Made by a program: the position numbers and the translations under genes
The notes under the pieces: model-generated
Told to the model about the DNA's origin: nothing
Databases searched by the model: none
The model's input: the letters and a program-made list of their open reading frames with translations, nothing else
Origin: Microbacterium limosum
GTDB taxonomy: Bacteria; Actinomycetota; Actinomycetes; Actinomycetales; Microbacteriaceae
Direction of reading: 5' to 3'
DNA: 64,000 bases
Assembly (NCBI RefSeq): GCF_036324365.1
Contig: NZ_CP137080.1
Span: 1,674,001-1,738,000, forward strand
In this document: positions 18,693-28,870 of the stretch, in pieces
How the letters are laid out: each line of letters begins with the position of its first letter
Numbering within the stretch: the first letter of the stretch is position 1

Positions 18693-19255
18693 TACTGCGC
18701 CTTCCCGGCCGAGGCCTGCTCGGAGGCCTCGAGGTCGGCGAGGAAGCGGTCGACGACCGACTGCGCCTTGGCGTCGTCGGAAAGCGTCTCGCCGATGACG
18801 TTGCCGGCCAGGTCGAGCGCCAGGGTGCCCACCTCGGAGCGGAGCGACACGAGAGCGGTCTGACGCTCCGCCTCGATCTGCGCGTGCGCCGCGGCCGTCA
18901 GGCGTGCCGCCTCGACCGACGCGGCCTCCTTGGCCTCGGCGACGATCTTCTTGCCGTCCTCGCGAGCGATCTCGCGGATCTCACCGGCCTCCTTGCGGGC
19001 GGCGGCGAGCTGCGCCGTGTACTCCTCGAGGGCGGCTTCCGCCTTGCGCTGAGCCTCGTCGGCCTTCGCGATGTTGCCCTGGATGGCGTCGGCTCGCGCG
19101 TCGAGGACCTTCGAGACCCGCGGAAGAACGATCCGCCAGACGACGATCACGATGACGAGCATGCATACGCCCGACCAGATGATGTCGTAGATGGCCGGCA
19201 GCAGCGGGTTGCCGGCGGACTCCTCGGCGGCGATAGTGACAAGAGCGTTGTGCAT
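18692..19255 (-). CDS. atpF: ATP synthase Fo b subunit
   Basis: A 187-aa peripheral stalk protein with one N-terminal transmembrane helix (YDIIWSGVCMLVIVIVVWRIVLP, about residues 23-45). A long Ala/Glu/Lys-rich helix follows (ADEAQRKAEAALEEYTAQLAAARKEAGEI). It overlaps atpH by one base and lies 32 nt after atpE. Confidence 0.96.
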   Translation of the reverse strand: MHNALVTIAAEESAGNPLLPAIYDIIWSGVCMLVIVIVVWRIVLPRVSKVLDARADAIQGNIAKADEAQRKAEAALEEYTAQLAAARKEAGEIREIAREDGKKIVAEAKEAASVEAARLTAAAHAQIEAERQTALVSLRSEVGTLALDLAGNVIGETLSDDAKAQSVVDRFLADLEASEQASAGKAQ

Positions 19256-19287
19256 CTCGTCTCCTTCTCTAGTCGTTCAGCGAGGAA

Positions 19288-20378
<1,091 letters not shown>

Positions 20379-20498
20379 CGTGTGGCTCCAAAATGTCGTG
20401 CGGGCATCACTCGACGTGAAGGTGAGTGAGAAGTGGTCGTCCTCGCCGTGGCGTGAGCGTGACGTTCACCGCTGCTCGCCGACCTTGGAGGCATGGCC

Positions 20499-20504
20499 AG
20501 CCTA
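20499..20504 (-). promoter_or_regulatory. Possible -10 box (TAGGCT) for atpB
   Basis: On the minus strand TAGGCT directly follows the stop codon of the atpI-like gene, 121 nt before the atpB ATG. This would give a 110-nt leader. No convincing -35 hexamer was seen. Confidence 0.3.
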
Positions 20505-20996
20505 TCAAAAGTCTGGACGTGTTCCGGACTCCGGCCCATCCTGCTCCCCCGGCAGGCGGACGTCGGATGCCGCGGACAGCCTCATCCGGCTGATGACGAC
20601 GAGGTCCACGACGAGCGAAGCGACCGCCGCACCCACGAGAGACAGATAGAAGACGAGCGGCACGACCCAGGCGAGGTTGCTGAGGACGACCAGCGCGACA
20701 ATGACGATGACGAACTTGAGCAGCCATCCCCCGAGGACGACCGCGAAGAAGATCTGGAGGTAGTAGGGGGTGCCGAACCAGCGGTTGCCGAGCATGATGC
20801 TGCCCGCGGTCAAGGCGGGGAACACGATGCCGACGGTGGCGCCGGCCACCGCGCTCCACAGGCCGTCGGAGCCGGCCACGAGGTAGCCGACCGTCGCGGC
20901 CACCACGAGGAGGATCGCGCCGACGCCTATCCCCCACCAGAGGGCTGCCCGCAGGATCGGTGCGCTGGAGATCGAGCGGGCGGGGTCGGTCGTCAT
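20505..20996 (-). CDS. AtpI-like membrane protein
   Basis: A 163-aa protein with four hydrophobic helices (about residues 18-40, 45-70, 75-100 and 105-130) and a polar C-terminal tail. Its position between wecA and atpB is where actinobacteria carry atpI. AtpI proteins are thought to help assemble the c-ring. Sequence similarity alone is weak, and the call rests on position and topology. Its ATG overlaps the wecA stop by 4 bp (ATGA), indicating coupled translation. Confidence 0.65.
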   Translation of the reverse strand: MTTDPARSISSAPILRAALWWGIGVGAILLVVAATVGYLVAGSDGLWSAVAGATVGIVFPALTAGSIMLGNRWFGTPYYLQIFFAVVLGGWLLKFVIVIVALVVLSNLAWVVPLVFYLSLVGAAVASLVVDLVVISRMRLSAASDVRLPGEQDGPESGTRPDF

Positions 20997-22168
20997 GGGA
21001 GCTCCTCCACGGGGGTCATGATGCCGTCGGACGCCTCGGGGGCGCGTCGGCGCGGCCTGCGCGAGGGCAGGAAGGTGATGGTCAGGCAGGCTGCGCCGCC
21101 CACGACGGCGAAAGCGACGCCGATCATGTACGACAGGCCCGCACGCTCGGCGAGGAACATCAGGAGCACGGCGAGCCCCATGATGGCTGTCCAGGCATAG
21201 AAGATCAGCACGGCATCCCGGTCGCTGTGGCCCATGTCGAGCATGCGGTGGTGCAGGTGCTTGCGATCGGGAGAGAAGGGCGACTTCCCCGCGCGGATGC
21301 GACGGATGACGGCGAGGCCGAAGTCGAGCAGGGGCAGCATCACCACGACGACGGGAAGGAGGATCGGGATGAAGGCTCCGAGCAGCTGCGAACGCCCGAT
21401 GTCCTCCGGGTCGAGCACGCCCGGGTCGAGCGCGCCGGTGATGGCGACGGCGGACGTGGCCATCAGCAATCCGATCATGAGCGCGCCGGCGTCGCCCATG
21501 AACAGCTTCGCGGGGCTCCAGTTCAGCGGCAGGAAGCCGAGACACGCGCCCACGAGGGCGGCGGCGAGGAAGGTGGCGAGGGAGAAGTTGCTCGTGGCGA
21601 ACTCGCGCAGCAGCAGATAGGAGTACACGAAGAACACGCCGTTCGCGATGAGCGTGACGCCGGCCACGAGGCCGTCGAGCCCGTCGATGAAGTTCACGGC
21701 GTTCATCACGACCACGATCGCGAACACGGTCAGCGTGAAGCTGACCCAGCTGGATCCGACGGTGAGCCCGCCGATCGGCAGGGAGTAGATCTGCAGCTCG
21801 CCGTAGCCCGCGATGATGCCGGCGGCGAGGAACTGGGCCCCCAGCTTGATCATCCAGTCGAGATCCCACAGATCGTCCGCGACTCCCACGACGACGATGA
21901 GCGTCGTGGCGGCCGCGATGGCGATCACCTCCTTCGGCGGATCGGCCCAGAACGTGCCGAAGTACTCGTTCGCCTTCGAGACGAGGAGTGCCCCCATGAT
22001 GCCGATGAACATGGCGATGCCGCCGAGGCGGGGCGTCGGCGTCTTGTGCACATCGCGCTCGCGGATGCCGGGGTACAGCTTGAACCGCATGCTGAGCTGC
22101 CACACCGCCCACGCGAGCGCCAGCGTCACCGCGCCGGTGAAGAGGATTGTGAAGAGGTACTGCTTCAC
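20993..22168 (-). CDS. MraY/WecA-family undecaprenyl-phosphate sugar-1-phosphate transferase
   Basis: A 391-aa polytopic enzyme with about eleven helices. It transfers a sugar 1-phosphate from a UDP-sugar to undecaprenyl phosphate at the inner face of the membrane, starting a cell-surface glycan. Motifs: VGVADDLWDL (Asp-Asp metal site, about residue 97), NFIDGLDGLVAGV, FMGDAGAL, and the cytoplasmic HLHHRMLDMGHSDR loop, which favours WecA/TagO-type over MraY. Cytoplasmic Arg/Lys tail. It overlaps both neighbours (sua5 and atpI-like) by 4 bp. Confidence 0.9.
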   Translation of the reverse strand: MKQYLFTILFTGAVTLALAWAVWQLSMRFKLYPGIRERDVHKTPTPRLGGIAMFIGIMGALLVSKANEYFGTFWADPPKEVIAIAAATTLIVVVGVADDLWDLDWMIKLGAQFLAAGIIAGYGELQIYSLPIGGLTVGSSWVSFTLTVFAIVVVMNAVNFIDGLDGLVAGVTLIANGVFFVYSYLLLREFATSNFSLATFLAAALVGACLGFLPLNWSPAKLFMGDAGALMIGLLMATSAVAITGALDPGVLDPEDIGRSQLLGAFIPILLPVVVVMLPLLDFGLAVIRRIRAGKSPFSPDRKHLHHRMLDMGHSDRDAVLIFYAWTAIMGLAVLLMFLAERAGLSYMIGVAFAVVGGAACLTITFLPSRRPRRRAPEASDGIMTPVEELP

Positions 22169-22842
22169 GCGTCGGCGTCCGGCTCGAGCGCGTCGCCCAG
22201 GACCTCTCGCAGCCGATCGCGCGAGATCGCCCCCTCGCGCAGCACCCGCACCCCGGCTCCCCCGGCACCGCCGGTGAGCGACGTCGCGTCGACGATCGTC
22301 GACGCGACACCCGTCCGGGACGGACCGTCGTCGAGGTACACCGACACGCTGTCGCCGAGCATCTCCAGCGCGCCGACCATGCTCGTGGCCGCCGGGTGGC
22401 CGGTCAGGTTCGCGCTGGAAACGGCGAGCGGGCCGCTCTCGGCGATGAGCTCGAGCGCGACGCGGTGATCGGGCATCCGCACGGCGACCGTGCCGTGCGT
22501 CTCGCCCAGGTCCCAGGCGAGGGAGGGCTGGCTCGGCAGCACGACGGTGAGACCCCCCGGCCAGAAGGCCTCCACGAGCGCATCGACCTCGGCGGGGACG
22601 TCGGCGACGAGCGCGCGAAGCATCGGCGGTCCGGAGACGAGCACGGGCGGGGGCGACTGGCGCCCGCGCCCCTTCGCCGCGAGGAGGGCGGCGACGGCTC
22701 CCGCGTTGAACGCGTCGGCGGCGATTCCGTACACGGTGTCGGTGGGCAGCACGACGAGCTCCCCGCGCGCCAGCAGCTGACGCGCCTGGCGCATGCCGGT
22801 GAGCAGCTGCGCCTCGTCTCGGCAGTCGAACATCGCGGTCAT
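22165..22842 (-). CDS. sua5: L-threonylcarbamoyladenylate synthase
   Basis: A 225-aa YrdC/Sua5-domain enzyme that makes threonylcarbamoyl-AMP from threonine, bicarbonate and ATP for the t6A37 tRNA modification. Family blocks: LPTDTVYGIAADAFN (residues 32-46), the Lys-Gly-Arg stretch AAKGRGRQSPPPVLV, TVAVRMPDH and SSANLTGHPAATS. A separate C-terminal Sua5 domain is missing, so it is the short YrdC/TsaC form. It lies between prmC (60 nt upstream) and wecA. Confidence 0.93.
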   Translation of the reverse strand: MTAMFDCRDEAQLLTGMRQARQLLARGELVVLPTDTVYGIAADAFNAGAVAALLAAKGRGRQSPPPVLVSGPPMLRALVADVPAEVDALVEAFWPGGLTVVLPSQPSLAWDLGETHGTVAVRMPDHRVALELIAESGPLAVSSANLTGHPAATSMVGALEMLGDSVSVYLDDGPSRTGVASTIVDATSLTGGAGGAGVRVLREGAISRDRLREVLGDALEPDADA

Positions 22843-22902
22843 GACGCCGACAAGTCTAGGCCGCGGCGCGGCCCCCGCCGATTCGCCCGCGCCGGTGCCG
22901 CG

Positions 22903-23811
22903 TCACGCCCGGAACGCCGTCGTGGCGCGCTCGCGCATCGTCAGATCCGGATGCGTCGCGCTCGCGCGCCAGCCGTCCGCCGCGAGCAGTTCGCGCACGG
23001 CCGGCCCCTGCCATTCGCCGTGCTCGATCACGAGAGCGCCGCCGGGCCGCAGGAGGCGAAGGGCGGTGCGGCTCAGCGCCCTCACGACATCCAGTCCGTC
23101 GCGGCCCCCGTAGAGGGCGGCCGGCGGGTCGAAGAAGCGCACCTCGGGGTCGCGCGGGATCGCGTCGTCCGGGACGTACGGCGGGTTGGAGACGACGACG
23201 TCGACGGTGCCGTCCAGCTCCGCGGGCGTGTCGGCGAGGTCGGCGAAGACGAACCGCGCGTTGTCCGCTCGCGTGACGGCGAGGTTCTCACGCGCCCAGA
23301 TGTAGGCCTCGACGCTCTTCTCCACGCCGTACACCTGTGCGGTCGGCACCTCCGTGGCCAGCGCCAGCGCGATCGCTCCGCTGCCGGTGCACAGGTCGAC
23401 CGCGACGGGACGGGCCGTCGGCGCGGCGCGCAGCGCGTCGATGGCCAGCTGCGCCACCATCTCGGTCTCGGGCCGCGGGACGAAGGCGCCGGGACCGATC
23501 CTCAGCGTCAGGTGTCGGAACGGAGCGAGACCCGTGATGTGCTGCAGCGGCTCCCGCGCGGCCCGTCGGTCGACGAGGCGCTCGAGGGCCGCGGCCTGCG
23601 GCGACGGAAGCTCGTCGCCCCGGATCATGCCCGCCTGCAGGGCGCCCCTCGTCGTCCCCCAGGCGTGGGCGGCCAGAAGCTCGGCATCCACGTCGGGGGT
23701 CGGCACGCCCGCCTGGGCGAGCCGGGATGCCGCGGCGTGCACGGCATCCGACAGGCGACGGGGGACCGCGGTGCCGTCGGCGAAGGGGGTGGGGGTGCGT
23801 GAGGAGATCAT
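22903..23811 (-). CDS. prmC: Release factor glutamine N5-methyltransferase
   Basis: A 302-aa SAM-dependent methyltransferase that methylates the GGQ glutamine of release factors. It shows the PrmC N-terminal helical domain, FVPRPETE, motif I VDLCTGSGAIALALA and the catalytic NPPY (VVSNPPYVPDDAI). Its substrate gene prfA usually follows directly, but here is 7 kb away beyond the cysK block. A TAGGCT box 11 nt before the ATG is a likely -10 element. Confidence 0.93.
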   Translation of the reverse strand: MISSRTPTPFADGTAVPRRLSDAVHAAASRLAQAGVPTPDVDAELLAAHAWGTTRGALQAGMIRGDELPSPQAAALERLVDRRAAREPLQHITGLAPFRHLTLRIGPGAFVPRPETEMVAQLAIDALRAAPTARPVAVDLCTGSGAIALALATEVPTAQVYGVEKSVEAYIWARENLAVTRADNARFVFADLADTPAELDGTVDVVVSNPPYVPDDAIPRDPEVRFFDPPAALYGGRDGLDVVRALSRTALRLLRPGGALVIEHGEWQGPAVRELLAADGWRASATHPDLTMRERATTAFRA

Positions 23812-23850
23812 GAGCGCGATTCAGCCTAATCAGGCCGCCGCGGCATCCTC

Positions 23851-23874
23851 CCCGTATCGGAGACCCGATACGGG
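23851..23874. promoter_or_regulatory. Perfect 10-bp dyad between prmC and cysK (candidate operator)
   Basis: CCCGTATCGG and its exact complement flank a 4-nt AGAC spacer, in the divergent promoter region of prmC and cysK. It has no T-run and lies about 70 nt upstream of the cysK -10 box, so an operator is more likely than a terminator. The regulator is unknown. Confidence 0.45.
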
Positions 23875-23943
23875 ATCGTCACAAAACCTCCCCGACCGCC
23901 GTCATACAGGGGCATTTTCCGCCCCGCGCCGCCGCGCCTCGCC

Positions 23944-23949
23944 TAGGCT
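23944..23949 (+). promoter_or_regulatory. -10 box (TAGGCT) of cysK-cysE
   Basis: TAGGCT lies 51 nt before the cysK ATG, leaving a leader of about 45 nt that carries an AAAGG ribosome site. No clear -35 was seen. Confidence 0.45.
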
Positions 23950-24000
23950 CGTTGACGGCGTCCCGGACGGCGCCCCACCCTGGACGACGAAAGGCAGGCC

Positions 24001-24939
24001 ATGGCCGGCATCCACCCCGACATCACCTCCGCATTCGGCAACACCCCGCTGGTGCGACTCAACCGCGTCACCGAGGGCGTGGATGCGACGGTGCTGGCCA
24101 AGCTGGAGTTCTACAACCCGGCATCGAGCGTCAAGGACCGCCTGGGCATCGCGATCGTCGATGCGGCCGAGGCCTCGGGCGAGCTGAAGCCCGGGGGCAC
24201 GATCGTGGAGGCGACGAGCGGCAACACGGGCATCGCGCTCGCGATGGTCGGCGCGGCACGCGGCTACAAGGTCGTGCTGACGATGCCGGCCTCCATGTCC
24301 AAGGAGCGTCGCACGCTCCTCAAGGCCTTCGGCGCGGAGCTCGTGCTGACCGACCCCACCAAGGGCATGAAGCACGCCGTGGAGGAGGCCGAGCGCATCG
24401 CCGCCGAGACGCCCGGCTCGGTGCTCGCCAAGCAGTTCGCGAACGAGGCGAACCCCGCGATCCACCGCAAGACGACGGCCGAGGAGATCCTGCGCGACAC
24501 CGACGGCAAGGTCGACTACTTCGTCGCCGGCATCGGCACGGGCGGCACCATCACGGGTGTCGGCCAGGTGCTCAAGGAGCGCGTGCCCGGAGTGAAGGTC
24601 GTCGCCGTCGAGCCGAAGGACTCCCCGCTGCTGACCGAGGGCCACCCCGGCCCCCACAAGATCCAGGGGATCGGGCCCAACTTCGTCCCGGCCATCCTCG
24701 ACCGCGACGTGATCGACGAGGTGATCGACGTCGAGTTCGACGACGCGATCGCCCTGGCACGCGAGACGGCCGCGAAGGACGGCATCCTCGTCGGCATGTC
24801 TTCGGGTGCGGCGATCTGGGCCGCGCTCGAGATCGCCCGCCGCCCCGAGGCCGCCGGCAAGAACATCGTCGTGATCATCCCCTCCTACGGCGAGCGGTAT
24901 CTCTCGACGGCCCTGTACGCGCACCTCGCCGAGGACTGA
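24001..24939 (+). CDS. cysK: Cysteine synthase (O-acetylserine sulfhydrylase)
   Basis: A 312-aa PLP enzyme that forms L-cysteine from O-acetylserine and sulfide. The PLP lysine is in [11 protein letters not shown] (about residue 45). The substrate loop reads [12 protein letters not shown] (about 70), the phosphate-binding glycines [13 protein letters not shown], and the late Ser [10 protein letters not shown]. Ends [11 protein letters not shown] like housekeeping CysK. It is followed by cysE after 1 nt, giving a serine-to-cysteine operon; the two enzymes can form the cysteine synthase complex, and CysE ends in Ile as needed to dock in the CysK active site. Confidence 0.97.
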   Translation: MAGIHPDITSAFGNTPLVRLNRVTEGVDATVLAKLEFYNPASSVKDRLGIAIVDAAEASGELKPGGTIVEATSGNTGIALAMVGAARGYKVVLTMPASMSKERRTLLKAFGAELVLTDPTKGMKHAVEEAERIAAETPGSVLAKQFANEANPAIHRKTTAEEILRDTDGKVDYFVAGIGTGGTITGVGQVLKERVPGVKVVAVEPKDSPLLTEGHPGPHKIQGIGPNFVPAILDRDVIDEVIDVEFDDAIALARETAAKDGILVGMSSGAAIWAALEIARRPEAAGKNIVVIIPSYGERYLSTALYAHLAED

Positions 24940-24940
24940 G

Positions 24941-25519
24941 GTGCCGGTCAGGACGCTGTGGGCGCGGGTCCGAGAGGACATCGCGTCCGCGCGTCTGCGC
25001 GACCCCGCTGCACGCGGCGGGCTGGAGATCGGGCTCCTCTACCCCGGGCTCCACGCCATCTGGGCCCACCGCGTGTGGCACGCGCTGTGGAAGCGTGATC
25101 GGCGGTTCCTCGCCCGTGCGGGCTCGCAGATCACGCGGGCGCTCACCGGCATCGAGATCCACCCGGGCGCCCGCATCGGCCGGCGCTTCTTCATCGACCA
25201 CGGCATGGGCGTCGTGATCGGCGAGACGGCCGAGGTGGGCGATGACGTCATGCTGTACCACGGCGTGACGCTCGGGGGTCGCACGCGCGACTCCGGCAAG
25301 CGTCACCCCACCCTCGGCGACGGCGTCGCGGTGGGGGCGGGGGCCAAGGTGCTCGGGCCCATCACGATCGGAGCGGGGTCGGTCATCGGCGCCAACGCCG
25401 TCGTGACGCGCGACGCCCCGGAGGACTCCGTCCTCACGGGCATCCCGGCGAAGGCCCGGGCCCGTCGCGACGGCGAGACCACCCGGTCGATCCTGACGGC
25501 GCCCGAGTACCAGATCTGA
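24941..25519 (+). CDS. cysE: Serine O-acetyltransferase
   Basis: A 192-aa short-form CysE (EpsC-type) acetyltransferase making O-acetylserine from serine and acetyl-CoA. It has an N-terminal helical part and a left-handed beta-helix of hexapeptide repeats with [27 protein letters not shown] and YHGVTLGG, which hold the catalytic His/Asp. The C-terminus ends Tyr-Gln-Ile, the tail type that binds CysK. GTG start 1 nt after the cysK stop, translationally coupled. Confidence 0.96.
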   Translation: MPVRTLWARVREDIASARLRDPAARGGLEIGLLYPGLHAIWAHRVWHALWKRDRRFLARAGSQITRALTGIEIHPGARIGRRFFIDHGMGVVIGETAEVGDDVMLYHGVTLGGRTRDSGKRHPTLGDGVAVGAGAKVLGPITIGAGSVIGANAVVTRDAPEDSVLTGIPAKARARRDGETTRSILTAPEYQI

Positions 25520-25544
25520 TCGCCGGCCCACCCGGACGGGTGAC

Positions 25545-26333
25545 TCAGCGCAGCCGGACGGCCAGCGCCCGGCCGGCGAGGGCGTGATCGCGCAGGTGGA
25601 TGAGCACGGCGATCGACACCACGACGAGGCCTGCGATCTCAAGCGACTCCTCGAAGCACGCCAGCAGCCAGACCACGGGGTCGTTCTCGTCGCGCAGGAG
25701 GGACTCCACCTCAGCGCCGGCGGTGGCGCTGACGACCTCGATGCCGAGCGCTCCCCCGACGTACAGCACGCCGGCGACGACGAACAGCGTGCGCACCCGC
25801 CGCGGCAGCGCGGCGAGGAAGCGGATCGCGAAGGGCGAGGCCGCCACGAGGGCGATCCCGACCGGGATGACCCACGCGTACCAGAGCGGACCGCCGGTGA
25901 TCCCGAGGGCGTTGCGCGTGGCGTACATCAGACTCTCGTGCAGTGCCGCGCCCTCGTCGAGGGACAGGTAGGCGAAGACGATCGCCAGCGCCGCCCAGCC
26001 CCGGCGCGCCCGCGGCATCCGCGTGGCCACCGCGACGGCCGCGGCGCCGAGCGCGACGCCCGCCAGGAGCATCATGTTGAACCAGGTCGGGATGCTGACC
26101 TCGTCGTCCATGTCGAACGCCGAGATCACGCGCCCTTCGTAGGTGATGACGCCGAGGGCCGCCAGCGTATGGACGACGAGGTGCGCCGCCGCGAGCGCGA
26201 CGCCGATGAGGACGAGCCCGCGCGCGACACCGCGCACCGAGACGCCGACGACGGGATCGTCGACAGCGTCCGCGCCCTCGCGCCTGCGCGACGCCCTCGT
26301 GGTCCCCGTCGTCAACGCCATGACAGCCCCCAT
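25545..26333 (-). CDS. Seven-helix-type integral membrane protein, unknown function
   Basis: About 262 aa from ATG 26333 (the frame is open to 26384 and ATG 26321 is also possible). I do not recognise the family. A short basic N-terminus is followed by about seven hydrophobic segments. The second connecting loop carries VISAFDMDDEVSIPTWFN, and two acidic-His patches face the membrane ends: SLDEGAALHESLM and CFEESLEIAG. These conserved-looking Glu/His residues inside helices could bind metal or a cofactor. It may be co-transcribed with the amidohydrolase gene 73 nt upstream. Confidence 0.6.
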   Translation of the reverse strand: MGAVMALTTGTTRASRRREGADAVDDPVVGVSVRGVARGLVLIGVALAAAHLVVHTLAALGVITYEGRVISAFDMDDEVSIPTWFNMMLLAGVALGAAAVAVATRMPRARRGWAALAIVFAYLSLDEGAALHESLMYATRNALGITGGPLWYAWVIPVGIALVAASPFAIRFLAALPRRVRTLFVVAGVLYVGGALGIEVVSATAGAEVESLLRDENDPVVWLLACFEESLEIAGLVVVSIAVLIHLRDHALAGRALAVRLR

Positions 26334-26456
26334 CCGCGTGCGCGCCCCCGCGCGCCGTTCCCCAGCCGGACACCGCGCGTTCACCTGCGCGACACCGTGA
26401 GGTCACTGTAGCGGGCGAGGGGGCCCAGGCGCGAGGCGAGCTTCCCGACGGGCGCC

Positions 26457-28205
26457 TTACGAGGCGGCGGCGGGCGCGGCGACGGCCGCGACGTGATGGC
26501 AGCAGCCGGGAACGCCGAGGCCGCGGACGGCGGCCAGGGAGGCGTCGTCGACCTGGCCGGATGCCGCGGCGAACGCATCGAGGTCGATGCGCTCTCCCCC
26601 GAGCCACGTGCCGAGCACCGCGATCGCGCCGATCTCCTCGGGCGCGACGGTGTACGGGTCCGCCGCCAGCGCGACGAGGTCCGCGAGCTTGCCCGCCTCG
26701 ATCGATCCGGCGTCGGCGTCGCATCCCAGGGCGTGCGCGCCGTTGATGGTCTGCGCCCGCAGCGCTTCGTCGAGCGTCGTCGCCTGCTCGGGACCCCGCA
26801 CGGTGCCGCTCGAGGTGCGGCGGGTGACGGCCGTCTGGATGTTCAGCAACGGCGTCGGCGGGCTGACGCTGCCGTCGTTGTGGAAGGAGGGGTGCACGCC
26901 GGCGTCGAACGCGTCGCGGAAGCGCTGCCACGGGGCGCCCACGGCGGAGTCGAACATCTGCCCGTCGAGCAGATTACCCCAGTAGTGGAACTGGAACGGG
27001 CCCATCGAGGCGACGACGCCCAGCGCCGCCATGCGGGAGAACTGGTCGTGGCGCGCCCCGCCGATGTGCTCGACGCGCCAACGGTGATCGGTGCCGCTCA
27101 GCCCGTGCGTGTCGAGTGCGCGGGCGAACGCGTCGAGCACGATGTCCAGCCCGATGTCGCCGTTGACGTGGAACGCCATCTGCCAGCCCTCGGCGGCGTG
27201 CGCATCCAGCAGCGCGTCGAGCTGGCTGCGCGTGTAGTTCATGGGTCTCTCGCCCGTCACGCCGGGCGATATCCCCGCCGCTCGCGTCGCCGGCGTGTCG
27301 AGGTACGGCGCGCTCATCGCGACGTTGCCCACCCACGGCGATCCGTCGGCCCAGAGCTTGATGCCCTGCTTGCGCAGCATCGTCGGCGGAACGTGAGACG
27401 TGAACGGCGCCCCGCAGTCGGTCTCGGTGGACATGTGGTAGAGCGTGATGCGCAGCGGCGAGCTCGGCAGTGTCGCGAGCGTTTCGTACGCGGTCTTCAG
27501 GGGCGTCTTGTACGTCAGCTCCGACGTCGAGGTGATCCCGGCCGACGACATCAGCACGTAGTACTCCACGGCGCCCTGGAGGGGCCTGGCCGCACCCGCG
27601 ATGGCGCTCAGCACGGGCTCCGCGAGCGCCATCGCGGCGGGCACCTCGGTGGCGCGTCCGTCGAGGGCGCCGTCGGGAGTGCGTCCGAAGAAGCCGCCCA
27701 CGGGGTCGGCGGGGGGATTCCGGTCCCAGCCCAGGGCGCGGATGACCGCCGAGGTGACGTAGGAGGTGTGTCCCGAGTTGCCGAAGACGAGCACGAGGCG
27801 GTCTCCGAAGATCTCGTCGAGCACGGCGGCGGTGGGCTCCTCGTGCTGCTGCAGCAGCCCGTCGAAGCCGAAGAAGGACAGCGGCGCCGCGGCATCCGTC
27901 TCCGCGATCGCCCGCCGGAAGACGGCGAGCACGTCGTCCCAGGTGGGGCAGAACCACGGCGCGACCCAATAGGCCGGCGGCATCGTGGCCATCCCGCTCA
28001 GCACGGGGTGGGAGTGCGAATCGATGAAGCCGGGCAGCAGGCACGCCGCCCCGGAGTCTTCGACCTCCGCCTGAGGCAGCGCCGCCCGACACTCCTCCAA
28101 GGTGCCGACGGCGACGATGCGCTCCCCCGAGACGGCGATCGCCTGCGCGCGCGGTCGGTGGGGGTCCATCGTGATGACGGTGTCTGCGGTGATGATCCGG
28201 TCCAT
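26457..28205 (-). CDS. Amidohydrolase, YtcJ-like
   Basis: A 582-aa metal-dependent hydrolase of the amidohydrolase superfamily, YtcJ/LAF3 group. It shows an N-terminal beta-sandwich strand (ADTVITMDPHRPRAQAIAVSGERIVAVG), the metal-binding GFIDSHSHPVLSG (about residue 66), the HVNGDIGLDIVLDAF block, EHIGG, SFHNDGSVSPPTPL, and the closing INGAHALGCDADAGSIEAGKLADLVAL. Probably cytoplasmic; substrate unknown. ATG 28205 is preceded by AGGAGG at 4-nt spacing, one of the best ribosome sites in the window. It ends in a short Ala-rich tail containing CCHH. Confidence 0.88.
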   Translation of the reverse strand: MDRIITADTVITMDPHRPRAQAIAVSGERIVAVGTLEECRAALPQAEVEDSGAACLLPGFIDSHSHPVLSGMATMPPAYWVAPWFCPTWDDVLAVFRRAIAETDAAAPLSFFGFDGLLQQHEEPTAAVLDEIFGDRLVLVFGNSGHTSYVTSAVIRALGWDRNPPADPVGGFFGRTPDGALDGRATEVPAAMALAEPVLSAIAGAARPLQGAVEYYVLMSSAGITSTSELTYKTPLKTAYETLATLPSSPLRITLYHMSTETDCGAPFTSHVPPTMLRKQGIKLWADGSPWVGNVAMSAPYLDTPATRAAGISPGVTGERPMNYTRSQLDALLDAHAAEGWQMAFHVNGDIGLDIVLDAFARALDTHGLSGTDHRWRVEHIGGARHDQFSRMAALGVVASMGPFQFHYWGNLLDGQMFDSAVGAPWQRFRDAFDAGVHPSFHNDGSVSPPTPLLNIQTAVTRRTSSGTVRGPEQATTLDEALRAQTINGAHALGCDADAGSIEAGKLADLVALAADPYTVAPEEIGAIAVLGTWLGGERIDLDAFAAASGQVDDASLAAVRGLGVPGCCHHVAAVAAPAAAS

Positions 28206-28245
28206 GCGGCCTCCTGGCGTGGGGGTCGTGGTGGGGTGCATCGGG

Positions 28246-28668
28246 TCAGGCGGGCGTGCCGTCGCGGCGGCGGTCGCGGCGATCGTCGACGCGCTTGGCG
28301 AAGAAGAGCAGGGGCAGCAGCACCGTGGCGAGGGCGGTGATGACCCACACCACGACGGGCGCGAGGACCCACGAGATCGCATCGGTGATGCGCAGGCCGC
28401 CGATGGGCAGCAGCACGACGACCAGGAGCGCCACCAGGGTGGAGATGATGCCGATGCCGCCGAGAAGGGCCGGTGCGTAGCGGCGCGCCATCGTCGCGAT
28501 CCACGGCGAGAGCACGCTCTGCAGGACCGCGAAGACGACGATCGCGAGCACGAAGCCCCACCAGTCGTTCCAGACGATCATGAAACCCGGCAGCAGCAGG
28601 TCGGCCACGACGAGCCCCAGTGCTGCGGAGAGCAGGAACACCGGCGTGCGCAGGAGGAACATGATCAC
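28246..28668 (-). CDS. Small four-helix membrane protein (phage-holin-4-like)
   Basis: About 140 aa with four hydrophobic helices and a strongly basic C-terminus (FAKRVDDRRDRRRDGTPA). The first loop DLLLPGFMIVWNDWWGF and the spacing of helices resemble the mycobacterial/PF04020 'phage holin family' of small membrane proteins, which are usually not phage-derived; this assignment is tentative. GTG 28668 is chosen because a TAGGGT -10-like box ends 7 nt before it; ATG 28662 is the alternative. The frame further upstream is low-complexity Ala/Gly/Arg and is not credible coding sequence. Confidence 0.65.
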   Translation of the reverse strand: MIMFLLRTPVFLLSAALGLVVADLLLPGFMIVWNDWWGFVLAIVVFAVLQSVLSPWIATMARRYAPALLGGIGIISTLVALLVVVLLPIGGLRITDAISWVLAPVVVWVITALATVLLPLLFFAKRVDDRRDRRRDGTPA

Positions 28669-28714
28669 GCTCGTGACCCTATCGGTGCGCGGATGCCGCG
28701 GCCACGTCCCCACG

Positions 28715-28806
28715 CCGCCCCCGTCCCCCGCGCCGCCCCGCGCCCTCGCGCCGCCCCGCGCCCCCCGCCGCCCCGCGCCCTCGCGCCGCCCCGCGCCCCG
28801 CGCGGG
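28715..28806. repeat. GC-only low-complexity tandem repeat
   Basis: A stretch made almost only of C and G in repeating CGCCGCCCCGCGCCCTCG-like units, in the gap between the holin-like gene and the DUF559 gene. Similar but shorter runs lie at about 29925-29957 and 30021-30078 on the other side of the DUF559 gene. No coding content is believed here. Confidence 0.7.
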
Positions 28807-28868
28807 CCGCTCCCCTGTCACGATCCGACCCTTCCCACCGGCACGCCGAGCGGAATGCGACAGGCGAG
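28804..28868. repeat. Copy A of a paired palindromic intergenic element
   Basis: Starts GGGCCGCTCCCCTGTCACGA and ends GCGACAGGCGAG, so the ends CCTGTCxCG and CGxGACAGG can pair. It lies just after the DUF559 stop codon. Copy B at 29958-30021 has the same ends and similar length, so the DUF559 gene sits between two copies. Confidence 0.65.
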
Positions 28869-28870
28869 CG

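Noticed and set aside
25529..25542. Hairpin between cysE and the convergent membrane protein gene as terminator
   Set aside because: Only 5-6 bp with a very small loop and no T-run; too weak to list.
28669..28821. N-terminal extension of the holin-like gene
   Set aside because: Encodes Arg/Gly/Ala low complexity from a GC-only repeat; no signal or family match, and a -10-like box lies just before GTG 28668.
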